Assembly: GCA_019414645.1 (NCBI GenBank)
Contig: DXLP01000017.1
Location: 1-56,787 of the forward strand
Reading direction: 5' to 3'
From: Collinsella sp.
GTDB lineage: Bacteria > Actinomycetota > Coriobacteriia > Coriobacteriales > Coriobacteriaceae
DNA: 56,787 nt
The first letter of the stretch is position 1; every line of letters starts with the position of its first letter. Shown here piece by piece: positions 41,651 through 50,460 of the stretch. Made by a program: the position numbers and the translations under genes. The notes beneath the pieces were generated by a model, which was not told the DNA's origin, did no database searches, and worked only from the letters and a program-made list of their open reading frames with translations.

Positions 41651-42902
41651 CCTGCTGGACGAGCTGACCGATGAGGTGAACGCGCTGTCGGCAGACGCCC
41701 ACGCGAAGGTGAGGCCGGCGCTCGAGTCCCTGCTGTCGAGCTGGGAGCGCGGAGGTGGCGGCGATGTCGCCTCTCTCCGCGAGAGGGCCTACGAGACGAT
41801 CGAGGCGGTGCTCGGGTACTACGCCGACACGTGCGCCGCCGCGAGGGCCGCAGAATACTACGACGCGGTCAGGGCGTCGCAGGGCTTCCCCGGGAAGTAT
41901 CGGGCGGTCGCCGAGTCCATGCGAGACCCGGACGCCACGCTCGGCGCGGTTAGATATTTCATCGGCAAGGTCGTCGAGGGCGCCCCCGAGGTGTTCGTCT
42001 CGCGGTGCGTCACGAGGATCGACGAGGAGATCAGGCGCGCCGCCAACAGGTGCGTCGCCCACAACGCGCGCAAAGACCCGGCGAAGCCGTGGTACGCCCG
42101 CGTTCCCCGTGGCGAGACGTGCGGGTTCTGCCTCATGCTCGCGTCGTTCGGCTTCTACGCCAAGACCGAGGCGGCGGCGGAGCACTCGCACGCGCACTGC
42201 GACTGCCGAATCGTTCCCGGCTTCGACGGGGTGACCACAGTCAAGGGATACGACCCTGACGGGATGTACGAGAGGTATAACGACTGCCTGGCCGCGCTCG
42301 GAGGCCGCGACGGCATCGCCTCCGACTGGTACGCAATGCCGGAGGACGAACGCGAGGCGCTCGTGAGGCGCCACGGCAACAAGGAGGGGAAGGCGTACAC
42401 CGCCTACCTCAACAACCGCGTCGCATCCGAGATAGAGCTACGCGACCCGTCCTGGTACGCCGGCGGCGAGCATAAGGGCATAACGTTCACGGACGATGCG
42501 GTGAGGCGCGACAAGGTAAAGAGGTGGAGGGTAGACCCCGGAGAGAGGAGAACCGCAGAGAAGTTAGCGACTCTGGGCTACAAGACTGAGTTCTGGGAAG
42601 ACGAGGTGCACCTGAAGAGCGAGAACGCGCAGGGAAAAACGACCGTAAGCCGCGCCGACCTGTCCACAGGCATCGAAATCAAGACCGTGTACACGTCGAA
42701 ATCGGAGAACACGTTCAAGTCGCACATGAAGTCCGTGGCCAACAAGAGCGGGGTGCGGTTCGCCGTCTTCGACGTCAGCGAGAACAAGTCGGTCACCGAC
42801 AGCCAAGCCGAAGCGTGGATACGCAAGTACATGAAGAGGTACGGAATCTCTGAGGTGCGGATGCTGGGGCACGACGGGTCGCTCCAAACGATAAAAAAAT
42901 AG
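41631..42902 (+). CDS. MuF-like capsid protein fused to a PD-(D/E)xK-type nuclease/toxin-like domain
   Basis: 423 residues. Residues 1-230 form a minor-capsid (VG15/MuF-type) domain with RGETCGFCLMLASFGFYAK and the later H-A-H-C-D-C motif. After a linker, residues 300-423 look like the C-terminal toxin of CDI/polymorphic toxins: ERRTAEKLATLGYKTEFWED, then Asp343, Glu349 and Lys351 in ADLSTGIEIKTV, giving a D-x5-E-x-K nuclease core, then AEAWIRKYMKRYGISEVRML. MuF proteins of some phages carry such effectors into hosts with the DNA. No immunity gene is obvious next to it. Confidence 0.75.
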   Translation: MAAVPTSLLDELTDEVNALSADAHAKVRPALESLLSSWERGGGGDVASLRERAYETIEAVLGYYADTCAAARAAEYYDAVRASQGFPGKYRAVAESMRDPDATLGAVRYFIGKVVEGAPEVFVSRCVTRIDEEIRRAANRCVAHNARKDPAKPWYARVPRGETCGFCLMLASFGFYAKTEAAAEHSHAHCDCRIVPGFDGVTTVKGYDPDGMYERYNDCLAALGGRDGIASDWYAMPEDEREALVRRHGNKEGKAYTAYLNNRVASEIELRDPSWYAGGEHKGITFTDDAVRRDKVKRWRVDPGERRTAEKLATLGYKTEFWEDEVHLKSENAQGKTTVSRADLSTGIEIKTVYTSKSENTFKSHMKSVANKSGVRFAVFDVSENKSVTDSQAEAWIRKYMKRYGISEVRMLGHDGSLQTIKK

Positions 42903-42966
42903 GCGGGAGCTGCATGTCTCAATAGGTGAGTCAAACAGCTTCCGCCTAACCCCATCATACCGCATG

Positions 42967-42988
42967 GCCGCCCACGGGCGGCTTTTTT
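42967..42988 (+). terminator. Intrinsic terminator after the MuF-like gene
   Basis: GCCGCC (42967-42972), loop CACG, GGCGGC (42977-42982), then six Ts. Upstream, 42903-42950 also contains a longer imperfect inverted repeat (GCGGGAGCTG / CAGCTTCCGC). Confidence 0.7.
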
Positions 42989-43048
42989 CATGCCGAAAAA
43001 CGCCAAACAGGCCAAATCTCACGCCCGTAGGACACTGCCGCGCGACAG

Positions 43049-43114
43049 GGCCGCACGGCCCGAAACGCACATCTAAGGGGCTCGGCCGCACGGCTGGCCC
43101 GACGGGCCGCACGG
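43049..43114 (+). repeat. Three direct copies of GGCCGCACGG upstream of the scaffold gene
   Basis: Identical ten-base copies at 43049, 43084 and 43105. Each is embedded in a partly palindromic context (GGGCCGCACGGCCC and similar). Together they fill the spacer between the terminator and the scaffold ATG. They may be binding sites or RNA structure controlling capsid expression. Confidence 0.5.
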
Positions 43115-43132
43115 TCCGGGAAAGGACGCGAC

Positions 43133-43591
43133 ATGGCAGCAGAGACCAACACGGAGCCCACGGGCGGTACGGAGCCGACCGGGGGCGAGGAGCCCGACTA
43201 CAAGGCGCTCTACGAGGCCGAGAAGGCGCACTCCCGCAAGTGGGAGAAGCAGGCCAAGGCCAACAAGAGCGCGGCAAGCGCACTCGACGAGGCCAACCAG
43301 GCGAAGAAGACCGCCGACGAGAAGGTCGCGGAGCTCGAGAAGCGACTCGACGCCAAGGAGAAGGCCGAGGCACGAGCCAAGACCGCCGCCAAGGTCGCGC
43401 AGGAGAAGGGAGTCCCCGCGGACCTCATCGTCGGCGAGGACGAGGAGAGCATGGCCGCATGGTGCGACAAGATGCTCGCCGCATTCAAGACAAAGCCCGC
43501 GCCGCGAGTGGAGAAGCCCGGCAGCTTCGACAAGGGCGGTAAGGGCGGGGACGAGGCACTGCGAGACTTCGCCAAGCGCCTCCTGAAGTAA
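43133..43591 (+). CDS. Capsid scaffolding protein
   Basis: 152 residues, mostly one long coiled coil (KALYEAEKAHSRKWEKQAKA and DEKVAELEKRLDAKEKAEAR), then GVPADLIVGEDEE, a basic/Gly linker and a C-terminal helix DEALRDFAKRLLK, as in DUF4355-type scaffolds. It sits directly before the major capsid gene. It guides capsid assembly and is removed. Confidence 0.82.
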   Translation: MAAETNTEPTGGTEPTGGEEPDYKALYEAEKAHSRKWEKQAKANKSAASALDEANQAKKTADEKVAELEKRLDAKEKAEARAKTAAKVAQEKGVPADLIVGEDEESMAAWCDKMLAAFKTKPAPRVEKPGSFDKGGKGGDEALRDFAKRLLK

Positions 43592-43616
43592 GCCAAACCC
43601 GAAGAAAGGCACAGAA

Positions 43617-44504
43617 ATGGCTGCAAACGACACCCAGAAAATCAAGCTGCCGTCCAGCGTGGTCTCCACCATCATCGGCAAGGTGAAGGACACCTCCACC
43701 ATCGCCACGCTGAGCCCCAGCACGCCGCAGAAGTTCGCCGACACGACCTATCTCGTGTTCAACCCGACCGCAGAGGCCGAGGTCGTCGCCGAGGGCGGCA
43801 AGAAGTCCGGCTCCGAGATCTCCACCGACCCCGTGGTCGCAAAGCGCGCCAAGATCGTCACGACCACGCGCGTCTCCGACGAGCTGAAGTGGGCCGACGA
43901 GGACAACCAGCTGGAGATCATCTCCAACATCATCGCCGACCAGACCGCCGCCGCGGGCCGCGCGCTCGACTACATCATCTACCACGCCATCAACCCCAAG
44001 ACTGGCCTCGCCCTCAGCGGCTACACCGCCCTGACCGCTGACAAGGACGTCCACAGCGTCGCCAAGACCGACTCCCCGGTCGACGACATCGACTTCCTCT
44101 CCGACGCCCTGCTCGACTACGGCATCAACGGCATCGCCATGAGCCGCCAGTTCGCCTCAGAGCTGCGCAAGCTGCGCGTCCCGGCCACCGGACAGCGCCT
44201 GTACCCCGAGGTGCCGCTGTCCCTCAACGTGGGCAACCTCGACGGCATCCCCGCCTCCGTATCCGGCACCGTGAACGGCCGCCTCGCCAAGACCCCGACC
44301 AAGGTCTCCGCGATCATGGGCGACTTCTCCGCCATCAAGTGGGGCATGGTCCGCGACATCACCGCCGAGGTCATTGAGTACGGCGACCCCGACAACACCG
44401 GTCAGGACCTGAAGGGCTACAACCAGATCGCCTACCGCACCGAGGCCGTCCTGGCATACGCGGTACTCGACCCGAAGGCCTTCGCCGTCCTCAAGAGCGC
44501 CTAG
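43617..44504 (+). CDS. Major capsid protein (HK97-like fold)
   Basis: 295 residues: KLPSSVVSTIIGKVKDTSTI, an E-loop-like segment, KRAKIVTTTRVSDELKWADE and the C-terminal QIAYRTEAVLAYAVLDPKAF, features shared by HK97-fold capsid proteins of siphoviruses. GAAGAAAGG precedes the ATG. Expected as the most abundant virion protein. Confidence 0.88.
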   Translation: MAANDTQKIKLPSSVVSTIIGKVKDTSTIATLSPSTPQKFADTTYLVFNPTAEAEVVAEGGKKSGSEISTDPVVAKRAKIVTTTRVSDELKWADEDNQLEIISNIIADQTAAAGRALDYIIYHAINPKTGLALSGYTALTADKDVHSVAKTDSPVDDIDFLSDALLDYGINGIAMSRQFASELRKLRVPATGQRLYPEVPLSLNVGNLDGIPASVSGTVNGRLAKTPTKVSAIMGDFSAIKWGMVRDITAEVIEYGDPDNTGQDLKGYNQIAYRTEAVLAYAVLDPKAFAVLKSA

Positions 44505-44515
44505 GGGGTACCGAG

Positions 44516-44713
44516 ATGGCTCAGCTAGTCCAGAAATTCATCGTGGAGGACGCGGGCAAGGCGTCCAGCATCCTCCCGCAGCACGTTGCGCTCGTCTCGC
44601 CCGACGGCAAGCCGCTCGTCGTGCCCAAGAAGGTCGCTAACCCCGGCGCCAGCCCGACCGTCGCGAAGGTCGTTCAGGCCCTCATCGACGCCGGGATCAT
44701 GGAGGCCGAGTAG
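44516..44713 (+). CDS. Small head protein / head fibre-like (65 residues)
   Basis: MAQLVQKFIVEDAGKASSIL, then a short domain ending KVVQALIDAGIMEAE, the pattern of small proteins encoded just after the major capsid gene in many siphoviruses. Position suggests a capsid decoration or fibre role. Confidence 0.6.
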   Translation: MAQLVQKFIVEDAGKASSILPQHVALVSPDGKPLVVPKKVANPGASPTVAKVVQALIDAGIMEAE

Positions 44714-44715
44714 CC

Positions 44716-45111
44716 ATGGCCGCGCTCGCCAGCGTGGACGACTACAAGGCCCGCTACGCCGAGCCCGCGGACTCGGCGCGCACCGAGGCGCTGCTGCAGG
44801 ACGCATCCGACCTGTTGCTCGCGGCATTCGAGGACCGAATCGGCGAGTACGCCGAGGGGGCGTGCCCGGCGTTCGACCGCGCCGCCCCCGCCGTGTGCTG
44901 CCTGCTCGTCAACCGCGTGCTCTCGGCACCGTCCGCGATGGCGGGCGCCACGCAGTACAGCCAGGGGGCCGGAATCTACACCGCATCGGTCACCTACGGC
45001 TCGGCGCTCGGCGAGATGTACCTCGGGAAGAGCGACCTCAGGCGCCTCGGCCTCACCGGTCAGGCGCTCGGGTCGCTCACGCCGCTGGAGAGGGGAGGGG
45101 TGGCCGAATGA
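44716..45111 (+). CDS. Head-tail connector (adaptor) protein
   Basis: 131 residues: ASVDDYKARYAEPADSARTE, LLQDASDLLLAAFED, a helical bundle typical of gp6/gp15-type adaptors that bind the portal ring. First in the connector gene set; overlaps the next gene. Confidence 0.75.
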   Translation: MAALASVDDYKARYAEPADSARTEALLQDASDLLLAAFEDRIGEYAEGACPAFDRAAPAVCCLLVNRVLSAPSAMAGATQYSQGAGIYTASVTYGSALGEMYLGKSDLRRLGLTGQALGSLTPLERGGVAE

Positions 45112-45449
45112 TGTGCCTCATCTCCGGCGAGACCGTGACCGTGCGCAATGCGGCCCGGTCGCTCGACGAGCTGGGCGAGCCTGCCGGCGAGACGGTGACC
45201 GAGGCGGAGGTCGACAACGTCGTGGTGTGCCCCGGCGCGACCGCCGACCTCGACTCGACGCGCCCGAACGGCGTGACGGTCGCCTACACGCTCTGCTTCC
45301 CGAAGGGCGCGGACGTGTCCCTGAAGGACGCGACGGTCACGGTGCGCGGCACCGACTACAAGGTGGTCGGCGACCCCAAGCGATACACCGCGGCCAACAC
45401 GCCCGGCCCCTGGGACCTCACCTGCGAGGTGACCCGAACCGATGGCTAA
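45108..45449 (+). CDS. Head completion / stopper protein
   Basis: 113 residues, beta-rich: MCLISGETVTVRNAARSLDE, VAYTLCFPKGADVSL, GTDYKVVGDPKRY. Its size and place between adaptor and tail-completion genes fit the stopper (gp16/gp9-like) that seals the head. Two adjacent ATGs at 45108 and 45111. Confidence 0.65.
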   Translation: MMCLISGETVTVRNAARSLDELGEPAGETVTEAEVDNVVVCPGATADLDSTRPNGVTVAYTLCFPKGADVSLKDATVTVRGTDYKVVGDPKRYTAANTPGPWDLTCEVTRTDG

Positions 45450-45732
45450 GGCGAAGTGCGAGGTCAAGATCAAGTGGAAGGGCTGGAACCGCGGCGGATA
45501 CGCCGAGGTCATGAACGGCGGGGGCGTGCAGGCCATGCTCACCGAGAAGGCCAACGCCGCCGCTGCCGCATGCAACTCCACGTTCACGCCGAAGTACGGC
45601 GAGGGCGGCTATAGCACAGCGACCATAGGCGGCTCGCTTGCGAGGGGCCGCGTCGTCTACACGGACAGCAAGCACGCCAACGTGAGCGAGCGCAGGCATA
45701 ACCGACTGCAATCGGCATTCGGAGGTGACTGA
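45442..45732 (+). CDS. HK97 gp10-like tail completion protein
   Basis: 96 residues: AKCEVKIKWKGWNRGGYAEV, a helix, then a GYSTATIGGSLARGRVVYT strand and NRLQSAFGGD. Position and shape match gp10/neck proteins. TGATG junction with the next gene. Confidence 0.65.
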   Translation: MAKAKCEVKIKWKGWNRGGYAEVMNGGGVQAMLTEKANAAAAACNSTFTPKYGEGGYSTATIGGSLARGRVVYTDSKHANVSERRHNRLQSAFGGD

Positions 45733-46073
45733 TGGACATCGAGAGGGTAGTGGCCCAGCGCCTCATGGACGCGACCGGAATTAAGTGCGTGCCCGACGTG
45801 CCGCGCGAGAGACCCGATGAGTTCGTCCAGGTCACCCTCGCCGCCACGAGCGCGACACGGTTCATCCAGTCCCCGCGAGTGCTCGCCACGTCGTGGGCGA
45901 AGACCCGCAGGCGCGCACGCGAGATCGCCGAGGCCGTCGAGCGGGCGTGCGCCGCCATCGAGGACGAGCCGAACGTGTTCTCCGCCGTGCCCGACGGCAC
46001 CTACCGATGGGACGACCCCGACACGGGGACTCCCAGATACCAGACGAACATCAACCTGACCATCTGCGAATAA
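45732..46073 (+). CDS. Tail terminator-like protein
   Basis: 113 residues: DIERVVAQRLMDATGIKCVP, ERPDEFVQVTLAATS, NINLTICE. Alpha-beta pattern and gene order (just before the tail tube) fit the ring that ends tail assembly and joins head to tail. Confidence 0.7.
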   Translation: MDIERVVAQRLMDATGIKCVPDVPRERPDEFVQVTLAATSATRFIQSPRVLATSWAKTRRRAREIAEAVERACAAIEDEPNVFSAVPDGTYRWDDPDTGTPRYQTNINLTICE

Positions 46074-46082
46074 GGAGCAATC

Positions 46083-46661
46083 ATGGCAGAAAGCAACAAA
46101 AACAACGTCGCCAACGTCTCCAGCGCCAAGGGAGTAAAGGGCGGCTACATCTTCACCGCGCCCGCCGGAACGGCGCTGCCGACCGACTACAGGACCGCGC
46201 TGCCCGAGGCGTGGAAATGCCTCGGCTACATCAGCGAGGACGGCTACGTCGAGACGCTCGACAGCGACTCCGAGGACATCAAGGACATGAACGGCGACCT
46301 CATGGCGTCGCCGCAGACCTCCCGCGTCGAGAGCGCGCAGCTCACGCTCGCCGAGATCAAGGCCGCGACCCTCAAGGTCATGTACGGCTCCGACAACGTC
46401 AAGGACGAGGCCGGCATGATCACGGTCAAGCACAACGGCGACTCCACTGAGACGTGGCCCGCCGTGCTCGAGCTCGTGCTCAAGGACGGCCGCCGCTGGC
46501 GCAAGGTGGTGCCGCTCGCCCAGTCCTCCGAGCTTGACGACCTCACCCTTGCCGTGGGCGAGCTCGCCGCGCGCGCCCTCACGGTCAAGTACCTCACCGA
46601 CGAGGACGGCAACACCTGCTACGACTACATCCAGTCCACCGAGACCGCGGAGGGCAAGTAA
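46083..46661 (+). CDS. Major tail (tube) protein
   Basis: 192 residues: VSSAKGVKGGYIFTAPAGTA, WKCLGYISEDGYVETLDSDS, a beta-sandwich typical of siphophage tube subunits. AAGGAGCAATC precedes the ATG. The stop joins the next gene as TAATG. Confidence 0.85.
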   Translation: MAESNKNNVANVSSAKGVKGGYIFTAPAGTALPTDYRTALPEAWKCLGYISEDGYVETLDSDSEDIKDMNGDLMASPQTSRVESAQLTLAEIKAATLKVMYGSDNVKDEAGMITVKHNGDSTETWPAVLELVLKDGRRWRKVVPLAQSSELDDLTLAVGELAARALTVKYLTDEDGNTCYDYIQSTETAEGK

Positions 46662-46954
46662 TGACCGAGCTCACGTTCACCATCCCCGGCATTGACGGCG
46701 AGTTCACCGCCGACCTCGACGAGCTGCTCAGCTACAAGACGAACAAGCAGTTCGCCAAGAGCGAGACCGAGCCGGGCGGGATGTTCGAGGCCTTCGAGCG
46801 CGTCTTCGCGGGCCGTGACGAGGAGTACATGGAGCGCCTCGGCGGCTCCGTCGAGTCCACGGGCGTGCTCATGCAGGCCGCATTCGAGGCGGCGAAGGCA
46901 AAAAACTCCCAGGGTTCGTCCTCGAGCTCGAAGGGAACCGCGCGGAAGTCGTAG
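46661..46954 (+). CDS. Tail assembly chaperone (gpG-like)
   Basis: 97 residues in the unshifted frame: MTELTFTIPGIDGEFTADLD, a helical middle with AFERVFAGRDEEYMERLGGS. It ends after a low-complexity SQGSSSSSKGTARKS tail, typical of a product whose last residues are just the wrong frame after a slippery site. It coats the tape measure during assembly. Confidence 0.82.
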   Translation: MTELTFTIPGIDGEFTADLDELLSYKTNKQFAKSETEPGGMFEAFERVFAGRDEEYMERLGGSVESTGVLMQAAFEAAKAKNSQGSSSSSKGTARKS

Positions 46955-47304
46955 CGGACTTCCGCCAGTACTACGGCATCGACCTCCCGCTCGAGGACGG
47001 ACCGGACGACCTCCGGCGCGCCGCCCTCCTGTGGGAGCAGCTTCCCAAGGAGTCGAGGTGCGCGCGCCGCATGTACCCGGAGCTCAAGTGGAGCGAGGAG
47101 ACGTACATGCTCTGGCGCATCGAGCACCAGCTCAGGAGCCTCGCGTGGGGGCTGAGCGACAAGAAGCACCGGCCGCCGCAGGAGCCGCAGCCGCTCAAGA
47201 CGCCCGGGCAGCTCGCGGAGCTCAAGAGGCACCAGCGCAACGCCCTCGCGAACAGGGCGGAAATCGACGAGATTCTAGGATTAGGAGGACGGGATGGCGA
47301 CTAG
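46661..47304 (+). CDS. Frameshifted tail assembly chaperone (gpGT-like fusion)
   Basis: Ribosomes slipping back one base at 46900-46906 would read on from CTC at 46906: LPGFVLELEGNRAEVVADFR, then a helical domain ending EIDEILGLGGRDGD at 47304, giving about 214 residues. The second frame has no good independent start before residue-rich sequence begins, which is why it needs the shift. The ratio of gpG to gpGT controls tail assembly in lambda-like phages. Confidence 0.82.
46900..46906 (+). promoter_or_regulatory. -1 ribosomal frameshift site A AAA AAC
   Basis: In the chaperone frame the codons are GCA AAA AAC, so the heptamer is X-XXY-YYZ with X=A, Y=A, Z=C, a strong slippery sequence. The -1 frame stays open for 132 codons downstream. 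Confidence 0.85.
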
Positions 47305-49765
47305 CGTAGGCTCGGCATGCATCACGCTCATGCCGTCCATGAAGGGCTTCGCCGGCAGTATCTGCTCGGAGTTCGGCGACACGGGCTCCAAGGCCGGAAA
47401 GTCATTCGGCGACTCGATGACCTCCGGCGTGGACGGCGGGGTCAAGCGCTCCAGCGGGCTGCTGAGCGGGCTCGGCACCGTCGCAAGGGGCGTGGGCACC
47501 GTCGCCGCGGCTGGCATGGGCGCGCTCACCACGGCGGTGACCGCAATCGGCGGCGCTGCGGTATCCGCATACGCCGACTACGAGCAGCTGGTCGGCGGCG
47601 TCGATACGCTCTTCGGCTCCGCGTCCGGCAAACTGCAGGGGTACGCCGCGGAAGCGTACAAGACGTGCGGCATGAGCGCAAACCAATACATGACCCAGGC
47701 GACCAGCTTCGCCGCATCGCTCGTGAGCTCGTGCGGCGGCGACGTGGCGAAGGCCGCCGAGTCCGCCAACACGGCGATGGGCGACATGGCGGACAACGTC
47801 AACAAGATGGGCTCGGACATGGCCGACGTCCAGAACGCGTACCAAGGTTTTGCCAAGCAGAACTATACGATGCTGGACAACCTGAAGCTGGGCTACGGCG
47901 GCACGAAGTCCGAGATGGAGCGACTCATCGCGGACGCCAACAAGCTGCGCGCGGCGCAGGGCAAGACCGCCGACCTCACCATCGACAGCTACGCCGACGT
48001 GGTCGAGGCCATCCACACCGTGCAGTCCGAGATGGGCATCACCGGCACGACCTCCAAGGAGGCCGCGACGACCATCTCCGGCTCCATCGGCATGGCCAAG
48101 GCATCATGGGAGAACTTCCTCACCGGTCTGGGCCGAGACGACGTGGACTTCTCGCAGCTCACCGAGCAGCTGCTCACGTCCGTCGGCGCCGTGGCCAAGA
48201 ACATCGCGCCGCGCGTCGCGCAGATCGGGCAGGGCATCATCAAGGCGCTCCCAGCGGCGCTCTCCGGCATCGCGTCGGTGCTCACGCCCATCGTGTCCGA
48301 GGCGCTCGCCACGGCGTGGAACATCGCCGTCGGTGCGCTCGCCGGCATCGGTATCAAGCTGCCGAAGGTGGACTCCTCGCAGATCTGCTCTGCGCTTCAG
48401 GCCATCCTGGGCGTGGCCACGTCCGTCGGTAACGGCATCAAGGCGGCAATCGGGTTCATCGCGCCGCTCATCGCGCCAATCGGCACGGCTCTGCTCAACA
48501 TCGCGCAGGCCGTGCTGCCGGTGCTCTCCACCGGCATACAGGTGGTGCTCGGCATCGTGCAGGCGCTGTCGCCGGTCATCGGCTTCCTGGTCGGTGTCAT
48601 CGCGGACGTGATGACGACCGTCTCGCAGCTCGTCGCCATCGCCATGCCCGCCGTGCAGTCCGTGCTGTCCGCCGTGCTGGCGGCGATGCCGCTCATCCAG
48701 GGCGCTATTCAGGTGGCGATGGGCATCATCTCCGCCGTCTGGCACGCGGTCTGGCCGGTGATCTCCGCTGTCCTGTCTGGCGTGATGGATGCAATCTCCA
48801 CTGCCGTCCAGGTCGCGATGGCCGTGGTGCAGACAGTCATCTCCACGGTCACCGCCGCGATAAGCGGCGACTGGGATACGGTCTGGAACACAATCAAGTC
48901 GGTAGCCGAGCTCGTCTGGTCGCAGATTGAGTTCGCCGTGCGAGCGGCCATCGGGGTCGTCGAGTCCGTGATAACGTCCACGCTCGATGGAATCAGCTCG
49001 ATTTGGTCAAGCGTGTGGGACACCGTCCGCGATTTCGCCGAGGTGGTCTGGGGACGCATCAAGTTTGCCGTCAACTCGGCGATAAATCAGGTCAGCGGCG
49101 TGATCAGCTCCGTGCTCAACAGCATCAGCTCCACGTGGTCGAGCATGTGGGGGAGCATCAAGAGCGCCTGCTCGTCCATCTGGGAGGGCATCAAGAGCGC
49201 GGCGTCCAACGGAATCAACTCCGTCTACAGGACCGTCACGAGCATCAAGGGCAAGATCACCGGATTCTTCTCGGGTGCGCGCAACTGGCTCTTCAACTCC
49301 GGCAAGTCGATACTCAACGGCCTGAAGGACGGCATCATGTCCGCTATCGGCTCGGTGACCTCGGCGGTCTCCGGCGCAGTCTCCAGAATCCGCTCCTTCT
49401 TCCCGTTCTCGCCGGCAAAGGTCGGCCCCTTCTCCGGGCACGGCTACACGACCTTCTCAGGCAAGGCCCTCATGCAGGGCTGGGCGCAGGGCATCGGCTC
49501 CGGCACCGGCACCGTGGTCTCCGCAATCAGCGGCGCCATGGACACCGCGCAGGGGATGCTCTCGACGGGCCTGACCGTCGCGCCGTCCGCGGTCTACACG
49601 CCTGCGCGTCCCGAGGAGGATTCCGACGACGCCCTCGCCGGCATCCTGTCCGTCCTCGAGCAGATCCGGGACAAGGACGGAAACCTGTACATCGACTCGG
49701 AGCGCGTCTCCTCCGCCATCGCGATGCGCGGCAGGCACACGCTCGCCGCAAGGGGGTTCGCATGA
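47294..49765 (+). CDS. Tail tape measure protein
   Basis: An 823-residue protein, the longest of the tail cluster except Tal. A conserved N-terminus (STLMPSMKGFAG-like start, GALTTAVTAIGGAAVSAYAD), then many hydrophobic helical repeats (residues 320-500) and Trp-spaced helices (WDTVWNTIKSVAELVW). C-terminal FFPFSPAKVGPFSGHGY is typical of Gram-positive phage tape measures. Its length sets tail length and the hydrophobic part helps DNA pass the membrane. Overlaps the chaperone fusion end. Confidence 0.93.
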   Translation: MATSVGSACITLMPSMKGFAGSICSEFGDTGSKAGKSFGDSMTSGVDGGVKRSSGLLSGLGTVARGVGTVAAAGMGALTTAVTAIGGAAVSAYADYEQLVGGVDTLFGSASGKLQGYAAEAYKTCGMSANQYMTQATSFAASLVSSCGGDVAKAAESANTAMGDMADNVNKMGSDMADVQNAYQGFAKQNYTMLDNLKLGYGGTKSEMERLIADANKLRAAQGKTADLTIDSYADVVEAIHTVQSEMGITGTTSKEAATTISGSIGMAKASWENFLTGLGRDDVDFSQLTEQLLTSVGAVAKNIAPRVAQIGQGIIKALPAALSGIASVLTPIVSEALATAWNIAVGALAGIGIKLPKVDSSQICSALQAILGVATSVGNGIKAAIGFIAPLIAPIGTALLNIAQAVLPVLSTGIQVVLGIVQALSPVIGFLVGVIADVMTTVSQLVAIAMPAVQSVLSAVLAAMPLIQGAIQVAMGIISAVWHAVWPVISAVLSGVMDAISTAVQVAMAVVQTVISTVTAAISGDWDTVWNTIKSVAELVWSQIEFAVRAAIGVVESVITSTLDGISSIWSSVWDTVRDFAEVVWGRIKFAVNSAINQVSGVISSVLNSISSTWSSMWGSIKSACSSIWEGIKSAASNGINSVYRTVTSIKGKITGFFSGARNWLFNSGKSILNGLKDGIMSAIGSVTSAVSGAVSRIRSFFPFSPAKVGPFSGHGYTTFSGKALMQGWAQGIGSGTGTVVSAISGAMDTAQGMLSTGLTVAPSAVYTPARPEEDSDDALAGILSVLEQIRDKDGNLYIDSERVSSAIAMRGRHTLAARGFA

Positions 49766-50460
49766 TATTCGGCGGAATCGACCTCACGCCGTACCTGCTG
49801 GTGACCAAGGTCACGAGACCGATTGTCCCCAAGGTGCGGCTCGATGAGACCGAGGTCCCCGGCATGGACGGCTCGCATATCCGCGCCACGGGCCTCGAGC
49901 CCGTCGAGATAGCGGTCGACTGCAACATCGTCGGCGGCTCCCTCGACGAGGTCGCCGAGGCAAGGGCCGTGCTCGCCTCGGCGCTGTCCGGCGGCGAGAA
50001 GGCCCTCGTACTCGACGACGCTCCCGAGCGCTACATGCTCGCGCGCTACAGGGGAGGGGCGGAGCAGGGGCGCAACGCGCACATGCCGAATCTCACGCTC
50101 GGGTTCTACTGTGCAGACCCCGCCGCCTACGGGCAGCGGCGCTCCGAGCAGGTGTCGGCATCCCAACGCGCCGTCGCCGCCGGGGGCAACTACAGGGCCT
50201 ACCCTACGGTCACGTGCAGGCCCCCGGCAGGCTCGAGCTGGACATTCACTAATGTCTCGACCGGGCGCTTCGTCCGTGTCGAGGCGTCGTTCACCGGCGC
50301 GCAGACCGTCGTGCTGGACATGCGCGCGGAGCGCTGCACGGTCAACGGCGCGGACTGGCCCGTGACCGTCGCGAGCGACTTCTTCTCGCTCGACGGCGTG
50401 CAGCAGATCAAGACGAGCGGCGGCACCGCGATGCTCGAATGGGAGGAGAGGTGGCTCTAG
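49762..50460 (+). CDS. Distal tail protein (Dit)
   Basis: 232 residues. The N-terminal ring domain holds GIDLTPYLLVTKVTRPIVPK and DETEVPGMDGSHIRATGLEP. A galectin-like C-terminal domain starts near YPTVTCRPPAGSSWTF. Position after the tape measure and before Tal confirms Dit, the hub of the tail tip. It overlaps the tape measure by four bases. Confidence 0.85.
   Translation: MIFGGIDLTPYLLVTKVTRPIVPKVRLDETEVPGMDGSHIRATGLEPVEIAVDCNIVGGSLDEVAEARAVLASALSGGEKALVLDDAPERYMLARYRGGAEQGRNAHMPNLTLGFYCADPAAYGQRRSEQVSASQRAVAAGGNYRAYPTVTCRPPAGSSWTFTNVSTGRFVRVEASFTGAQTVVLDMRAERCTVNGADWPVTVASDFFSLDGVQQIKTSGGTAMLEWEERWL

Noticed and set aside
49003..50460. A 485-codon open frame reaching back into the tape measure gene
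   Set aside because: Only the part from the ATG at 49762 (Dit) has protein-like sequence; the earlier part is an alternate frame of the tape measure.
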